From: UBA5266 sp964610025
Lineage (GTDB): Bacteria > Bacteroidota > Bacteroidia > Bacteroidales > WCHB1-69
Direction: 5' to 3'
DNA: 36,892 nt
Assembly: GCA_964610025.1 (NCBI GenBank)
Contig: CAZSTX010000019.1
Coordinates: forward strand, 1-36,892
In this document: positions 24,862 through 33,206 of the stretch, piece after piece
How positions within the stretch are numbered: the stretch's first letter is position 1
How the letters are laid out: the number at the start of each line of letters is the position of its first letter
Notes under the pieces: generated by a model
What the model was told of the DNA's origin: nothing
Databases searched by the model: none
The model's input: the letters and a program-made list of their open reading frames with translations, nothing else
Position numbers and translations under genes: made by a program

Positions 24862-26475
24862 ATGAAATTATCAAGTAATAAGCGATACGTTACATCTTTT
24901 CTTTATCTATTTTCAACGCTAATAATAGGCTTATTAATAGGATTTTATTTAACTCCTTTAAAATCAAAATATGTATTTTATGTCAATCCTGCTAATAGTA
25001 AAATAGAAGAAGTAGTACAATTATTAGAGCATTATTATTTCGAAAAAGTTGATATCGAAAATATTAATAATGAAGCTATTTTATCGTTATTGCTATCTTT
25101 GGATCCGCATTCTTCTTATATTTCAAAAAAAGATGCTCAGCGTTACGATGAAATGTTAATAGGGAAATTTGATGGGATAGGGATACAATTCAACATTTTA
25201 AACGACACAATATTAGTTGTTAGCGTAATTCCAGATGGACCATCGCAAAAAGTAGGTTTAATTCCTGGCGATAAAATAATTTCTATTGATGGAGAAAAAG
25301 CAGCTGGAACAGCTATTCAAAACGAAGAAGTAATTCAAAAATTAAGAGGGAAAAAAGGGACAAAAGTAAAATTAACTATTTTACGTTCAGGCATAAGCAA
25401 TTTAATAGATTATGAAATCATCAGAGATAAAATTCCTTTAGAGAGCATTAATGTAGCTTATATGATTGATAACAAGACAGCTTATGTTTTAATTGATAAT
25501 TTTACTATCACCACAGGGCAAGAGTTTATTAATGTTCTCAAACAGCTGAAGACTCAAAATATGCAACAGCTAATTTTAGATTTACGGGGTAATCCCGGCG
25601 GTTTTTTGGGAGCTGCTATTGATGTGTGCAATCAGTTTTTCAAAAAAAATGAATTAATCGTGTATACACAAGGACATCATGTTGGGAAAAAAGAATATAG
25701 AGCTACTAAAAGCGGATTGTTTCAAGATGAAAATCAGCAAATAGTTGTCTTAATTGATGAGTGGTCTGCGTCGGCAAGCGAAATCATAGCCGGAGCAATC
25801 CAAGACCATGATAGAGGTACAGTGATAGGCAGACGTTCTTTTGGGAAAGGATTGGTACAGCAGCAATTTTATTTAAAAGACAGTTCAGAGGTAATGCTAA
25901 CAGTAGCACGCTATTACACTCCTAGTGGTCGTTGTATACAAAAGCCTTTTGACAAAAAATCGACAGAAGATTATTATATAGACATTTTAAAACGTTATGG
26001 CAACGGCGAATTAGAAAACAGGGATAGTATTCAATTTGCCGATTCTTTAAAATACAAAACAGCCAAAGGGAGAATTGTTTATGGCGGTGGTGGTATTATG
26101 CCCGATATATTTATTCCATTACAGACATCTGATAGTATTATTTATTTTAATAAATTAGCTAATCAAGGTGTTATATTTACTTATGCAATGGAATATGTAG
26201 ATAAAAACCGCAAAATATTACAGCGGTATAAAACGATAGAACAATTTGAAAAACAATTTGCTGTAAGCGAAAAAATGTTGAAAGAAATATTGCTTAAAGG
26301 AGCAGAAAAAGGCTTGCCATTAGCAGCAGCCACATCGTATTCCAAACAAGAGATTAAGAAATGGACAAAAGCTTATATTGCACGCAATTTGTTTAATACC
26401 AAAGGTTTTTATCAAATTATAAACAAAGACGACGAAGTAATAAAAAAGGCAATCGCTGTACTAAAAGAAAAGTAA
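24862..26475 (+). CDS. C-terminal processing peptidase (S41 family)
   Basis: CtpA/Prc-like proteases sit in the periplasm and trim or degrade envelope proteins from their C-terminus. This 537-residue protein has a membrane anchor or signal helix (about 11-30), a helical N-terminal domain with LSLDPHSSYIS, a PDZ domain (about 100-175: GIGIQF, VIPDGPSQKVGLIPGDKIISIDG) and the S41 core (about 200-350). The catalytic set by comparison with CtpB is Ser304 (EWSASASEIIAGA), Lys329 (SFGKG) and Gln333. LILDLRGNPGG (237-247) is the family strand. Residues 355-537 form a C-terminal extension usual in Bacteroidetes homologues. It is a single gene between a divergent pair (left) and a convergent Nudix gene whose stop is 2 bases away. 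Confidence 0.92.
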   Translation: MKLSSNKRYVTSFLYLFSTLIIGLLIGFYLTPLKSKYVFYVNPANSKIEEVVQLLEHYYFEKVDIENINNEAILSLLLSLDPHSSYISKKDAQRYDEMLIGKFDGIGIQFNILNDTILVVSVIPDGPSQKVGLIPGDKIISIDGEKAAGTAIQNEEVIQKLRGKKGTKVKLTILRSGISNLIDYEIIRDKIPLESINVAYMIDNKTAYVLIDNFTITTGQEFINVLKQLKTQNMQQLILDLRGNPGGFLGAAIDVCNQFFKKNELIVYTQGHHVGKKEYRATKSGLFQDENQQIVVLIDEWSASASEIIAGAIQDHDRGTVIGRRSFGKGLVQQQFYLKDSSEVMLTVARYYTPSGRCIQKPFDKKSTEDYYIDILKRYGNGELENRDSIQFADSLKYKTAKGRIVYGGGGIMPDIFIPLQTSDSIIYFNKLANQGVIFTYAMEYVDKNRKILQRYKTIEQFEKQFAVSEKMLKEILLKGAEKGLPLAAATSYSKQEIKKWTKAYIARNLFNTKGFYQIINKDDEVIKKAIAVLKEK

Positions 26476-26477
26476 TT

Positions 26478-26999
26478 TTATTTTCTTAGTAATGAGACTA
26501 AATTTTTCACAGAACACAATCCTATATCGCTGATTTTTACTTCTTTTACATTTTTAAAAATCACTTTTTCTACATCATCGTTTGCTTCTAATTTTTCTAT
26601 ATTTTTGACGCTACATCGAAAAACAATGTCGATAGTAAAATACATAAAATCTTTAAAAATATAAGTATTAGGAAATGTTTTATAAAAAAACAAACTGTCT
26701 ACATCTAAATTCAGCTCTTCTTTTACTTCTCTTACTACTGCCTGTTCAGCATTTTCGCCTATATCAATAAATCCTCCTGGGAGGTCTAATTTTCCTTTAG
26801 CAGGGTTGTATTTTCGTATAGTAAAGAGTAATTCTTTTTTTTCATTTTCTATCAGTGCTATTACAGCTCCGGCAGCATTGGTATAAAGTCGTTGTTTGCA
26901 ATCTTGGCAATTGTGAGCTTTTGTTCCGTCCCAAATAAAATGAGGGCTTCCGCAAAAAGGACAAAATTTTAATGCTTTACTTGGGTGTGTTTCTATCAT
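26478..26999 (-). CDS. Nudix hydrolase with N-terminal zinc ribbon
   Basis: Nudix enzymes cleave nucleoside diphosphates linked to another group. Residues 13-34 hold a CxxC...CxxC zinc ribbon (Cys13, Cys16, Cys31, Cys34), as in NADH pyrophosphatase NudC. The Nudix box begins at Gly76 (GFIDIGE, then REVKEELNL): Gly76, Glu82, Arg90, Glu91, Glu94 and Glu95 fit G-x5-E-x7-REUxEExGU, with Asn97 in place of the last Gly. The NudC signature SQPWPFPxS is absent and the protein is only 173 residues, so the substrate need not be NADH; ADP-ribose-like compounds are an alternative. Its ATG overlaps the stop of the response-regulator gene by 4 bases, showing translational coupling. Confidence 0.88.
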   Translation of the reverse strand: MIETHPSKALKFCPFCGSPHFIWDGTKAHNCQDCKQRLYTNAAGAVIALIENEKKELLFTIRKYNPAKGKLDLPGGFIDIGENAEQAVVREVKEELNLDVDSLFFYKTFPNTYIFKDFMYFTIDIVFRCSVKNIEKLEANDDVEKVIFKNVKEVKISDIGLCSVKNLVSLLRK

Positions 27000-28159
27000 A
27001 TATAAGAAGTGTATTTTTGTACATCTTTTCCGTTAATGGGATTGTCGCATAAAATAATTAATCTTTCTACTATATTGTGCAACTCGCGAATGTTTCCTTT
27101 CCATGGCAGTTTTTTCAATTCATCGAAGGCATCTTCTGTAAAAGTACGCATAGGCAATCCTTGCATTTCGTGTATTTGATTAATAAAATGATTTACCAGC
27201 AAAGGGATATCATCTAATCTGTCGCGTAAAGGAGGCACGTGTAAATTAATTACATTTAATCGGTGGTATAAGTCTTCACGAAACATGTGATCTTCAATTT
27301 CTTTTTCTAAATTTTTATTTGTAGCAGCAATCACGCGTACGTTTACTTGTATATCTTTTTCGCCACCAACACGTGTAATTTTATTTTCTTGTAAAGTTCG
27401 CAACACTTTTGCTTGTGCTGGCAAGCTCATATCGCCAATTTCGTCTAAAAATAATGTTCCATTATCTGCTAATTCAAAATTTCCTTTTCGTTGTTTCACT
27501 GCTGAAGTAAAAGATCCTTTTTCGTGTCCAAACAATTCGCTTTCAATCAATTCGGAAGGGATGGCGGCACAGTTTATTTCTATAAATGCGTTATTAGATC
27601 TATTGCTTTTTTCATGCAGCCAATGTGCTACTAATTCTTTTCCTGTTCCATTTTCGCCTGTAATTAATACACGAGCATTTGTAATGGCCACTTTATCAAT
27701 CATTTTTTTAAGATGAACGATAGCAGCTGATTCTCCTATAATATCGTATTGTTTATTTACTTTCTTTTTTAGTTTTTTAGTCTCTACCATCATAAATTGT
27801 TTGTCTTGTGCATTGCGTACAGAGACTAACAAACGGTTCATATCCAATGGTTTTGTTATATAATCATAGGCTCCTTTTTTAATGGTTTCTACAGCTGTAT
27901 TTATATCGCCATGGGCTGTAATCATAATGACAGGAGTGTCGCATATATCTTGAATTTTTGATAATAATTCTATGCCATCCATCCCCGGCATTTTTATATC
28001 ACTAATAATTACATCAAATTTTTCTTTTTTTAATATCGTTAGTGCTTTTGATGCGCAGTCGGCTTCTTCTATCATGTAGTTTTCGTATTCTAAAATATCG
28101 CGTAATACTACACGTATAGCTTCTTCGTCATCAATGACAAGTATTTTTTGCGTATTCAT
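26996..28159 (-). CDS. NtrC-type sigma-54 response regulator without helix-turn-helix domain
   Basis: The receiver domain (about 4-118) is intact: Asp10/Asp11, phospho-acceptor Asp54 in SDIKMPGMDG, Thr81 and Lys103. The AAA+ domain (about 138-360) has Walker A GENGTGKE (168-175), Walker B FLDEIGD (237-243) and the arginine-finger region FREDLYHR. Two features differ from NtrC. The sigma-54 contact loop GAFTGA reads GSFTSA (215-220, bases 27500-27517), and the protein stops at residue 387, just after GNIRELHNIVERL, so the Fis-type DNA-binding domain is missing. I recall the same architecture in many Bacteroidetes homologues, so it is a family trait and not a truncation. It may act on sigma-54 polymerase without a specific site or have another output. 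No histidine kinase gene is adjacent. It lies 60 bases after dnaN. Confidence 0.9.
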   Translation of the reverse strand: MNTQKILVIDDEEAIRVVLRDILEYENYMIEEADCASKALTILKKEKFDVIISDIKMPGMDGIELLSKIQDICDTPVIMITAHGDINTAVETIKKGAYDYITKPLDMNRLLVSVRNAQDKQFMMVETKKLKKKVNKQYDIIGESAAIVHLKKMIDKVAITNARVLITGENGTGKELVAHWLHEKSNRSNNAFIEINCAAIPSELIESELFGHEKGSFTSAVKQRKGNFELADNGTLFLDEIGDMSLPAQAKVLRTLQENKITRVGGEKDIQVNVRVIAATNKNLEKEIEDHMFREDLYHRLNVINLHVPPLRDRLDDIPLLVNHFINQIHEMQGLPMRTFTEDAFDELKKLPWKGNIRELHNIVERLIILCDNPINGKDVQKYTSYI

Positions 28160-28219
28160 ATAAAAATGTTTTTTAGTAAATAATAAATCTTATTTGACAG
28201 ATATGCAATAAGTTATTAT

Positions 28220-29344
28220 TTAATTATTTAACATAACAGGCATAATAAGCATCAAAATATCTTCTTCTTCCTGTTCTTTATCTTCAAAAATTAAGACTGC
28301 TCCTGTAGGATGAGAGAATTTGAAAATAACATTGGTCGATTCTAAATTACTTAATATTTCTTGTAATAACTTTGAACTAAACCCTACTTCAAATTCTGAC
28401 TCTTCGCTTTCAAAAACACAAGATATATTTGCTGTTGCTTTGGTCGAATGGTCGACGTCTTCGGCGGTAAGCATTAGTTTTGTGTCTTCAATTTTATATC
28501 TCATCTGATGAGTTGACTGATTGGCATAAAGAGAAATATTTTTCATTTTTTGCAATAATCCTTGACGTTCTACTTGTAATACATTTGTGTTGTTTCTTGG
28601 TATTACTTTCTCGTAATCAGGATATTTTCCTTCTATTAATTTTGTAGATATACTTATGTTTTCAAAAGTGAAACATACGCGTGCATCGTTATAACTTACA
28701 TTTATGTCAATATCTAAGCCTTGTAATATATTTTTTAATTGCAATAAAGGTTTTTTAGGAATAATCAAATCGGCTTCTACATTTGCTTTAACCATATTAT
28801 TATTGTATTTAACCAGTCGATGTGCATCTGTGGCTACAAATGTAATTTTATCAGTTGCAATCTGACAAAATACTCCTCCCATTACGGGGCGTATTTCTGC
28901 ATTTCCTGTTGCAAAAGCTGTTTTTCCTATTGCATTTTCTAATGTTACAGCAGGTATTTTAAACGACTTATCGTCTTCTATAGCTTTCAATTGAGGAAAT
29001 TGTTCGCTATCGAAACCCATTAATTTGTATTTCCCGTCGTTTGCAGAAATTTCTATTGAGTAATCTTCTTTTATATCGAAAACCACAGGTACATCAGGCA
29101 AAGATTTAATGGTCTCTACCACTAATTTTCCGGGGACAACAATACTCCCTCCTCCTTCTACTTCTGACAGTTCTACTGTAGCAGTAATAGTTGTTTCTAA
29201 ATCGGTTCCTTTGAGTATTAACTGGTTATCAGCAATGATAAATAATATATTTTCGATAATAGGAACACTTCTATTGGTTGTAATAATACCACTAACGTTT
29301 TGTAAATTTTTAGATAATAATTGACTTGATACAATAAATTTCAT
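28220..29344 (-). CDS. dnaN: DNA polymerase III sliding clamp, beta subunit
   Basis: The clamp is a ring-shaped dimer that holds the replicative polymerase and repair enzymes on DNA. The 374-residue length and three repeated beta-clamp domains (about 1-120, 128-245, 246-374) match the family. Recognisable motifs are MKFIVSSQLLSKNL at the start, GKTAFATGNAEIRPVMGGV and FVATDAHRLV (the central domain), and the C-terminal LIMPVMLNN corresponding to the peptide-binding groove end LPMRL-like. A GTG at 29377 would add 11 residues, but it lies in the promoter element, and MKFIV is the normal N-terminus, so the ATG at 29344 is chosen. No dnaA or recF is adjacent, so this is not a classical origin region; dnaN is separate from dnaA in many Bacteroidetes. 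Confidence 0.95.
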   Translation of the reverse strand: MKFIVSSQLLSKNLQNVSGIITTNRSVPIIENILFIIADNQLILKGTDLETTITATVELSEVEGGGSIVVPGKLVVETIKSLPDVPVVFDIKEDYSIEISANDGKYKLMGFDSEQFPQLKAIEDDKSFKIPAVTLENAIGKTAFATGNAEIRPVMGGVFCQIATDKITFVATDAHRLVKYNNNMVKANVEADLIIPKKPLLQLKNILQGLDIDINVSYNDARVCFTFENISISTKLIEGKYPDYEKVIPRNNTNVLQVERQGLLQKMKNISLYANQSTHQMRYKIEDTKLMLTAEDVDHSTKATANISCVFESEESEFEVGFSSKLLQEILSNLESTNVIFKFSHPTGAVLIFEDKEQEEEDILMLIMPVMLNN

Positions 29345-29366
29345 AATATTTATTTTATATTTTTTG

Positions 29367-29374
29367 CAAAAATA
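29367..29374 (-). promoter_or_regulatory. -7 promoter element for dnaN, also deciding its start
   Basis: The minus strand reads TATTTTTG, a perfect TAnnTTTG, placed 22 bases before the ATG at 29344 and adjoining the alternative GTG. No clear -33 match was found. Confidence 0.5.
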
Positions 29375-29413
29375 CACATTTTTTATATTACTTTTATAAT
29401 TCTATTTTATATT

Positions 29414-30847
29414 TTATTTTCCTTTTAATCGTAATACTGCTACTACTGTATAAAATAAAATTTTAATATCGATTAATAATGACATATTTTCAATATACAC
29501 AAGGTCGAAACGTAGTCTTTCAAGCATTTGTTCAACATTTTCAGCATAACCATAAGTTACTTGTCCCCATGATGTTAATCCCGGTTTAGTTAGTAGTAAC
29601 AACCGATAATGAGGGGCTATTTGTGTTATTTTATCTATATAATATTGACGTTCAGGGCGCGGTCCTACTAAAGACATTTCGCCTTTTAATACGTTATAAA
29701 ATTGTGGCAATTCGTCGAAATGTGTGCGGCGCATGAAACGTCCAAATTTAGTTATTCTATGGTCGTTTTCACTCGATAATTGTGGTCCGTTTTTTTCAGC
29801 ATCTATATACATGGAGCGAAATTTTAAAATACTAAAAGGTTTCCCTTTATAGCCAACTCTTTCTTGCCTAAATAAAATAGGTCCAGGCGATGAGCGTTTT
29901 ACTCCAATACATAATATTAAGTAAAGTGGTGAAAATAAAATCATTAATATTAAAGATAAAACAATATCCATCGTTCTTTTTAGTATTTTTTGCCATACAG
30001 GAGGCATAAAATCAAGATGTATTTGTATGAGTGGTTCATTAAAAATAGCGGTATCTTTTACTGCTCCCAAAATATAGTTTTCTGTTTTAGGTAAAATTTT
30101 AATTAAAATACTTCCTTCGTCAATAATCGAAAATATTTTTTCGAGAGTAGCATTTTGCTGGTCGTCGATAGCAATAATTATTTCCTCTATCTGTTTTTCT
30201 TTTATTAATTGAGGCAAATCTTTATATGATCCTAAAAGAGGCAAAAAAGTTTCCATTTCTTGTGTATTTTCTCCATTAGCATACACAAAACCTACAAATT
30301 TAGTTCCTGAATGCTGTTTTTGTTTTTCAAGTATTTCGTATAACTTCAATGCTAATTTTCCTCCTCCTACTAAAATAGCATTGAATCCGAGTTTGCCAGC
30401 ATGTATAGCATTGTTTGTTATCGTGATTAAAATAAATCGGAATAAACTTGTAGTGAAAAAATGTAATCCGAATAGGATAAGAAATAATTTAATATAATCT
30501 GTGTAGTTTACGATATGGTCGTCGAGAATAATGGCAAAAAATAATATAATAGACCCCAAAAATATGTTTTTAGCAGTAAATTCTAATTCTTTAATACGCG
30601 ACTTTCGATAAACAGAGCGATAAGTTCCTGTAATTGTATATAAGATTATCCAACATAAAGGAATGAATACTATACAAATATAAAATTTATAGTCGTTAAA
30701 CATTACCATAAGTATTTCTTTTATTGAGTGGTAAAAAGCTTCATTATATTTTCGATAAAAGAAAAAACAAAACCAAGATATGATGGCAGCTAAAATATCA
30801 AATGATACATAAATAATTGTTTGTCTTTTTTTATTAATCTGTTTCAT
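29414..30847 (-). CDS. WcaJ-type polyprenyl-phosphate sugar-1-phosphate transferase
   Basis: These inner-membrane enzymes start exopolysaccharide, capsule or O-antigen units by moving a sugar phosphate to undecaprenyl phosphate. The 477-residue protein has the full long form. It has four N-terminal membrane helices (about 11-30, 53-74, 93-110, 118-142), a cytoplasmic CoA-binding-like fold (about 153-265, beginning NAILVGGGKLALKL), and the catalytic Bac_transf domain (about 288-477). Catalytic motifs: RTMDIVLS with a re-entrant helix, PGPILFRQERVG, FRSMYIDAE (343-351), and DELPQFYNVLKGEMSLVGPRP (378-398). Sugar specificity (often glucose-1-phosphate) cannot be read directly. Its ATG follows the stop of the upstream lipoprotein gene after one base, so the two form a unit. 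No other polysaccharide cluster is next to it. Confidence 0.92.
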   Translation of the reverse strand: MKQINKKRQTIIYVSFDILAAIISWFCFFFYRKYNEAFYHSIKEILMVMFNDYKFYICIVFIPLCWIILYTITGTYRSVYRKSRIKELEFTAKNIFLGSIILFFAIILDDHIVNYTDYIKLFLILFGLHFFTTSLFRFILITITNNAIHAGKLGFNAILVGGGKLALKLYEILEKQKQHSGTKFVGFVYANGENTQEMETFLPLLGSYKDLPQLIKEKQIEEIIIAIDDQQNATLEKIFSIIDEGSILIKILPKTENYILGAVKDTAIFNEPLIQIHLDFMPPVWQKILKRTMDIVLSLILMILFSPLYLILCIGVKRSSPGPILFRQERVGYKGKPFSILKFRSMYIDAEKNGPQLSSENDHRITKFGRFMRRTHFDELPQFYNVLKGEMSLVGPRPERQYYIDKITQIAPHYRLLLLTKPGLTSWGQVTYGYAENVEQMLERLRFDLVYIENMSLLIDIKILFYTVVAVLRLKGK

Positions 30848-30848
30848 A

Positions 30849-31751
30849 TTATAGTGGGATATAAAGCAACTTTATATTATCTAATAAACAAGATGCAGCA
30901 ACTCCTTTTTGGGTAGTTCCCTTAATATAAATTGTAAAATCTTTCATATTAGCATTCTGATTATTAATAGCTTCTGTTACATTGATATACATTTTTTTCC
31001 AACTATTCGATTGCTTAATTTTAATTAAAGGATATTGCACTTTAGGTCCTGTTGTATTGTTTATATAAAGTCCTACTTCTACTGTTAATGTTTCGTTTAA
31101 AGGGACATCCATTTTATAATTTAATTCTAAAAAACAATATTGTGTGTTTGTATTTTTCAAAGCGAAAGCATCGTTTGAAACGATTTCAAAAAAACTTGCT
31201 CCCGTATCAGCAATACTAATTTTTCCTGAATAGTTATTTATCTCTCCAGGATAATAAAACACTTCGCTTGCTTCGCCTGTTTTTTCAAGCGAAGGGCTGT
31301 TTTCTTTCGCCGCAAATCTCATTCCAGCATCTTCAAAATTTTCAATAAAAGCAACTTTTACATAGTTAGCATAACTAAAAGAAGGACGTATCTTATAAAT
31401 AGTATCTAATTTTAAATTTTCACTTGTAATATAAGTCGTATACATCGGATAAGAAGGACGTTTAGCAGTAAGACCGTCTAACATAATGCCGGGCGAAATC
31501 TGAATTTTTGATTGCCCATTGGCTAAAACTGGAAATATAGCAGGCAATTCATAAACGCCAACACTAACGCCATTTACTGTTACCCAAACATCTGTAATTT
31601 TATGCGATGCCGTCCCAAATGTAATATAGTCAGCTGCAAAATCGACAGAGTCTATTTGAAAATAAACAGGAATTGTCATTTCTTTTCTACATCCCGAAAA
31701 AATAATAAGAAAAAAAATATTTAATTTAAATAAATAATCAAAAAGTTTCAT
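30849..31751 (-). CDS. uncharacterised Bacteroidetes lipoprotein
   Basis: The lipobox IFSGC (Cys21) follows a hydrophobic signal, giving an outer-membrane lipoprotein. A longer frame opens at a TTG at 31793, but the ATG at 31751 gives the correct signal peptide and is used here (300 residues). The mature part looks all-beta: an early domain (about 25-125) with VWVTVNGVSVGVYELPA, and a second (about 130-300) with paired aromatic strands and a final DNIKLLYIPL strand, similar in feel to jelly-roll carbohydrate-binding modules. I have no named family for it. It is followed after one base by the WcaJ-type transferase, so a role in surface glycan handling is suggested by context only. Confidence 0.75.
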   Translation of the reverse strand: MKLFDYLFKLNIFFLIIFSGCRKEMTIPVYFQIDSVDFAADYITFGTASHKITDVWVTVNGVSVGVYELPAIFPVLANGQSKIQISPGIMLDGLTAKRPSYPMYTTYITSENLKLDTIYKIRPSFSYANYVKVAFIENFEDAGMRFAAKENSPSLEKTGEASEVFYYPGEINNYSGKISIADTGASFFEIVSNDAFALKNTNTQYCFLELNYKMDVPLNETLTVEVGLYINNTTGPKVQYPLIKIKQSNSWKKMYINVTEAINNQNANMKDFTIYIKGTTQKGVAASCLLDNIKLLYIPL

Positions 31752-31900
31752 TTTCAGACTTTGATTCTTAATAACTGTAATTGAATAACGCAATATTTTT
31801 ATTTATGTTATACTAAAAAAAAGTATTATTTTTTTTTTAAATAACTATAAAAAATACAAAAAACTTTTTTTGGCAAAATTCTTGTATAAAAATAAATACA

Positions 31901-31934
31901 TTGTTTTTTTTTATAAAAATATTGGCTACATTTG
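31901..31934 (+). promoter_or_regulatory. promoter of the DUF1573 gene
   Basis: TACATTTG at 31927-31934 is a perfect TAnnTTTG -7 element, 34 bases before the ATG. A TTG at 31901-31903 could be the -33 element, with 23 bases between instead of the usual 20. Confidence 0.5.
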
Positions 31935-31968
31935 CAAAAAATAAATTTAATACTTAAAATATAAAAAA

Positions 31969-32415
31969 ATGAAAACACTAAATAAATTATTATCTGTAAT
32001 TGTATTGACAACTATTTGTATTTCAATTGGTATTTTTTCAATAAATGCTCAAACGACTAAATCTTCTACTAAAAAAAGTAAAGCTCCTGAAATCATTTTT
32101 GAAAAAACCACTCACGATTATGGAAATATTATGTCAGGTGATGACGGTGAATGTGAATTTAAATTCAAAAATACAGGCAAAGAACCTTTAGTACTAACAA
32201 ATGTATATTCATCTTGTGGCTGCACGGTTCCTGTATGGCCCAAAGAACCAATAATGCCAGGAAAATCAGAAACAATTAAAGTAAAATACAATACTTATCG
32301 TTTAGGAACAATAAACAAAAAAGTAACAGTTATATCCAATGCTGAAAACGGTACTATTGAACTATTTATAAAAGGAAATGTATCGGCAAAACCAGCAGAA
32401 ACATTGCCAGAAAAA
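31969..32415 (+). CDS. DUF1573 periplasmic protein, 3' end lost in the gap
   Basis: The signal peptide (1-28) ends in INAQ. Residues about 40-145 form an Ig-like DUF1573 domain: FEKTTHDYGNIMSGD, CEFKFKNTGKEPLVLTNV, the strongly conserved SSCGCTVPVWP (bases 32212-32244) and a last strand ELFIKGNV. The family is common and often highly expressed in Bacteroidetes, and its function is unknown; a periplasmic or surface binding role is assumed by analogy with ASH/MSP-type Ig domains. Sequence becomes N after PAETLPEK at residue 149. In homologues little follows this point, so probably only a few codons are missing, but the stop codon is not visible. It has its own promoter. Confidence 0.85.
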
Positions 32416-32515
32416 NNNNNNNNNNNNNNNNNNNNNNNNNNNNNNNNNNNNNNNNNNNNNNNNNNNNNNNNNNNNNNNNNNNNNNNNNNNNNNNNNNNNN
32501 NNNNNNNNNNNNNNN
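32416..32515. other. assembly gap of 100 N
   Basis: Exactly 100 unknown bases separate two contigs. The 5' part of tpiA missing here is about 40 codons (120 bases), more than the gap itself, and the end of the DUF1573 gene is missing too. The gap length is therefore a placeholder, and more genes could lie inside. Confidence 0.98.
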
Positions 32516-33160
32516 TTTCCTTATTTGGAAATGGCCGCCGACGTATCGGAAGAAAGCAATTTTTCGGTAGGGGCACAAAATGTGAGTGATGAAAAAGCCG
32601 GAGCTTTTACGGGCGAAATAAGTGCCGCTATGATTAAATCGGCAGGTGCCGATTTTTGCATTGTGGGCCATTCCGAACGCAGGGCTTATTTCAAAGAAAC
32701 CGATGAGGTATTGGCTAAAAAAGTCAAACGTTTGTTAGAAGAAGATATCATACCCATTTTCTGCATAGGAGAACAATTGGCTGAACGCGAAGCCAATCAA
32801 CACTTTCAAGTAGTGGAAAAGCAATTAACCGCCGGATTGTTTCATTTAGATGCCAAAGAATTCGAGCGTGTTGTTATAGCGTATGAACCTGTTTGGGCTA
32901 TTGGCACCGGTAGAACGGCCAGTCCGCAGCAAGCTCAGGAAATGCATGCCTTTATCCGTGGCCTGATTGAAGCCAAGTATGGTACGGAAAAAGCATATAA
33001 TGCTTATATTTTATACGGAGGAAGTTGTAACAGCAAAAACGCCCTTGAGCTTTTCTCTTGCCAAGATGTTGACGGAGGATTAATCGGCGGTGCCTCTCTT
33101 AAAGTCGAAGATTTCATTGAAATCATTAATGCTGCTGAAACCTGCATCAAGAACGATTAA
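32516..33160 (+). CDS. tpiA: triosephosphate isomerase, 5' end lost in the gap
   Basis: This enzyme interconverts dihydroxyacetone phosphate and glyceraldehyde-3-phosphate in glycolysis. The visible 214 codons run from about residue 42 of a normal 250-residue enzyme to the stop. Active-site residues present: the electrophile His in IVGHSERRAYF (codon at 32669), the base Glu in AYEPVWAIGTG (codon at 32885), and the phosphate-binding ILYGGSCNSKN and VDGGLIGGASLK. The N-terminal NWKMN loop with its Lys is in the gap. The open frame extends falsely through the N run into the preceding gene; only 32516 onward is real. Its G+C (45-57% in lines I counted) is far above the pre-gap sequence (18-30%), which is unusual for this window. 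Confidence 0.95.
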   Translation, partial: FPYLEMAADVSEESNFSVGAQNVSDEKAGAFTGEISAAMIKSAGADFCIVGHSERRAYFKETDEVLAKKVKRLLEEDIIPIFCIGEQLAEREANQHFQVVEKQLTAGLFHLDAKEFERVVIAYEPVWAIGTGRTASPQQAQEMHAFIRGLIEAKYGTEKAYNAYILYGGSCNSKNALELFSCQDVDGGLIGGASLKVEDFIEIINAAETCIKND

Positions 33161-33172
33161 TATTTTATAATT

Positions 33173-33206
33173 AAAAAAGGGAAATAACTTGTGTTATTCC
33201 TTTTTT
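33173..33206. terminator. bidirectional intrinsic terminator
   Basis: An inverted repeat between convergent tpiA and the LRR-protein gene: the arm AAAAAAGGGAAATAAC pairs with GTTATTCCTTTTTT across the loop TTGT, leaving a two-base bulge. Its A-run and T-run edges let it work on both strands. Confidence 0.75.

Noticed and set aside
28220..29344. dnaN as a sign of the replication origin
   Set aside because: No dnaA, recF, gyrB or DnaA-box cluster is seen nearby, and dnaN is often separate from dnaA in this phylum.
32378..32589. Open frames that run through the N stretch, including a fused 206- or 260-residue protein
   Set aside because: They are artefacts of translating unknown bases; only the DUF1573 part before and the tpiA part after are real.
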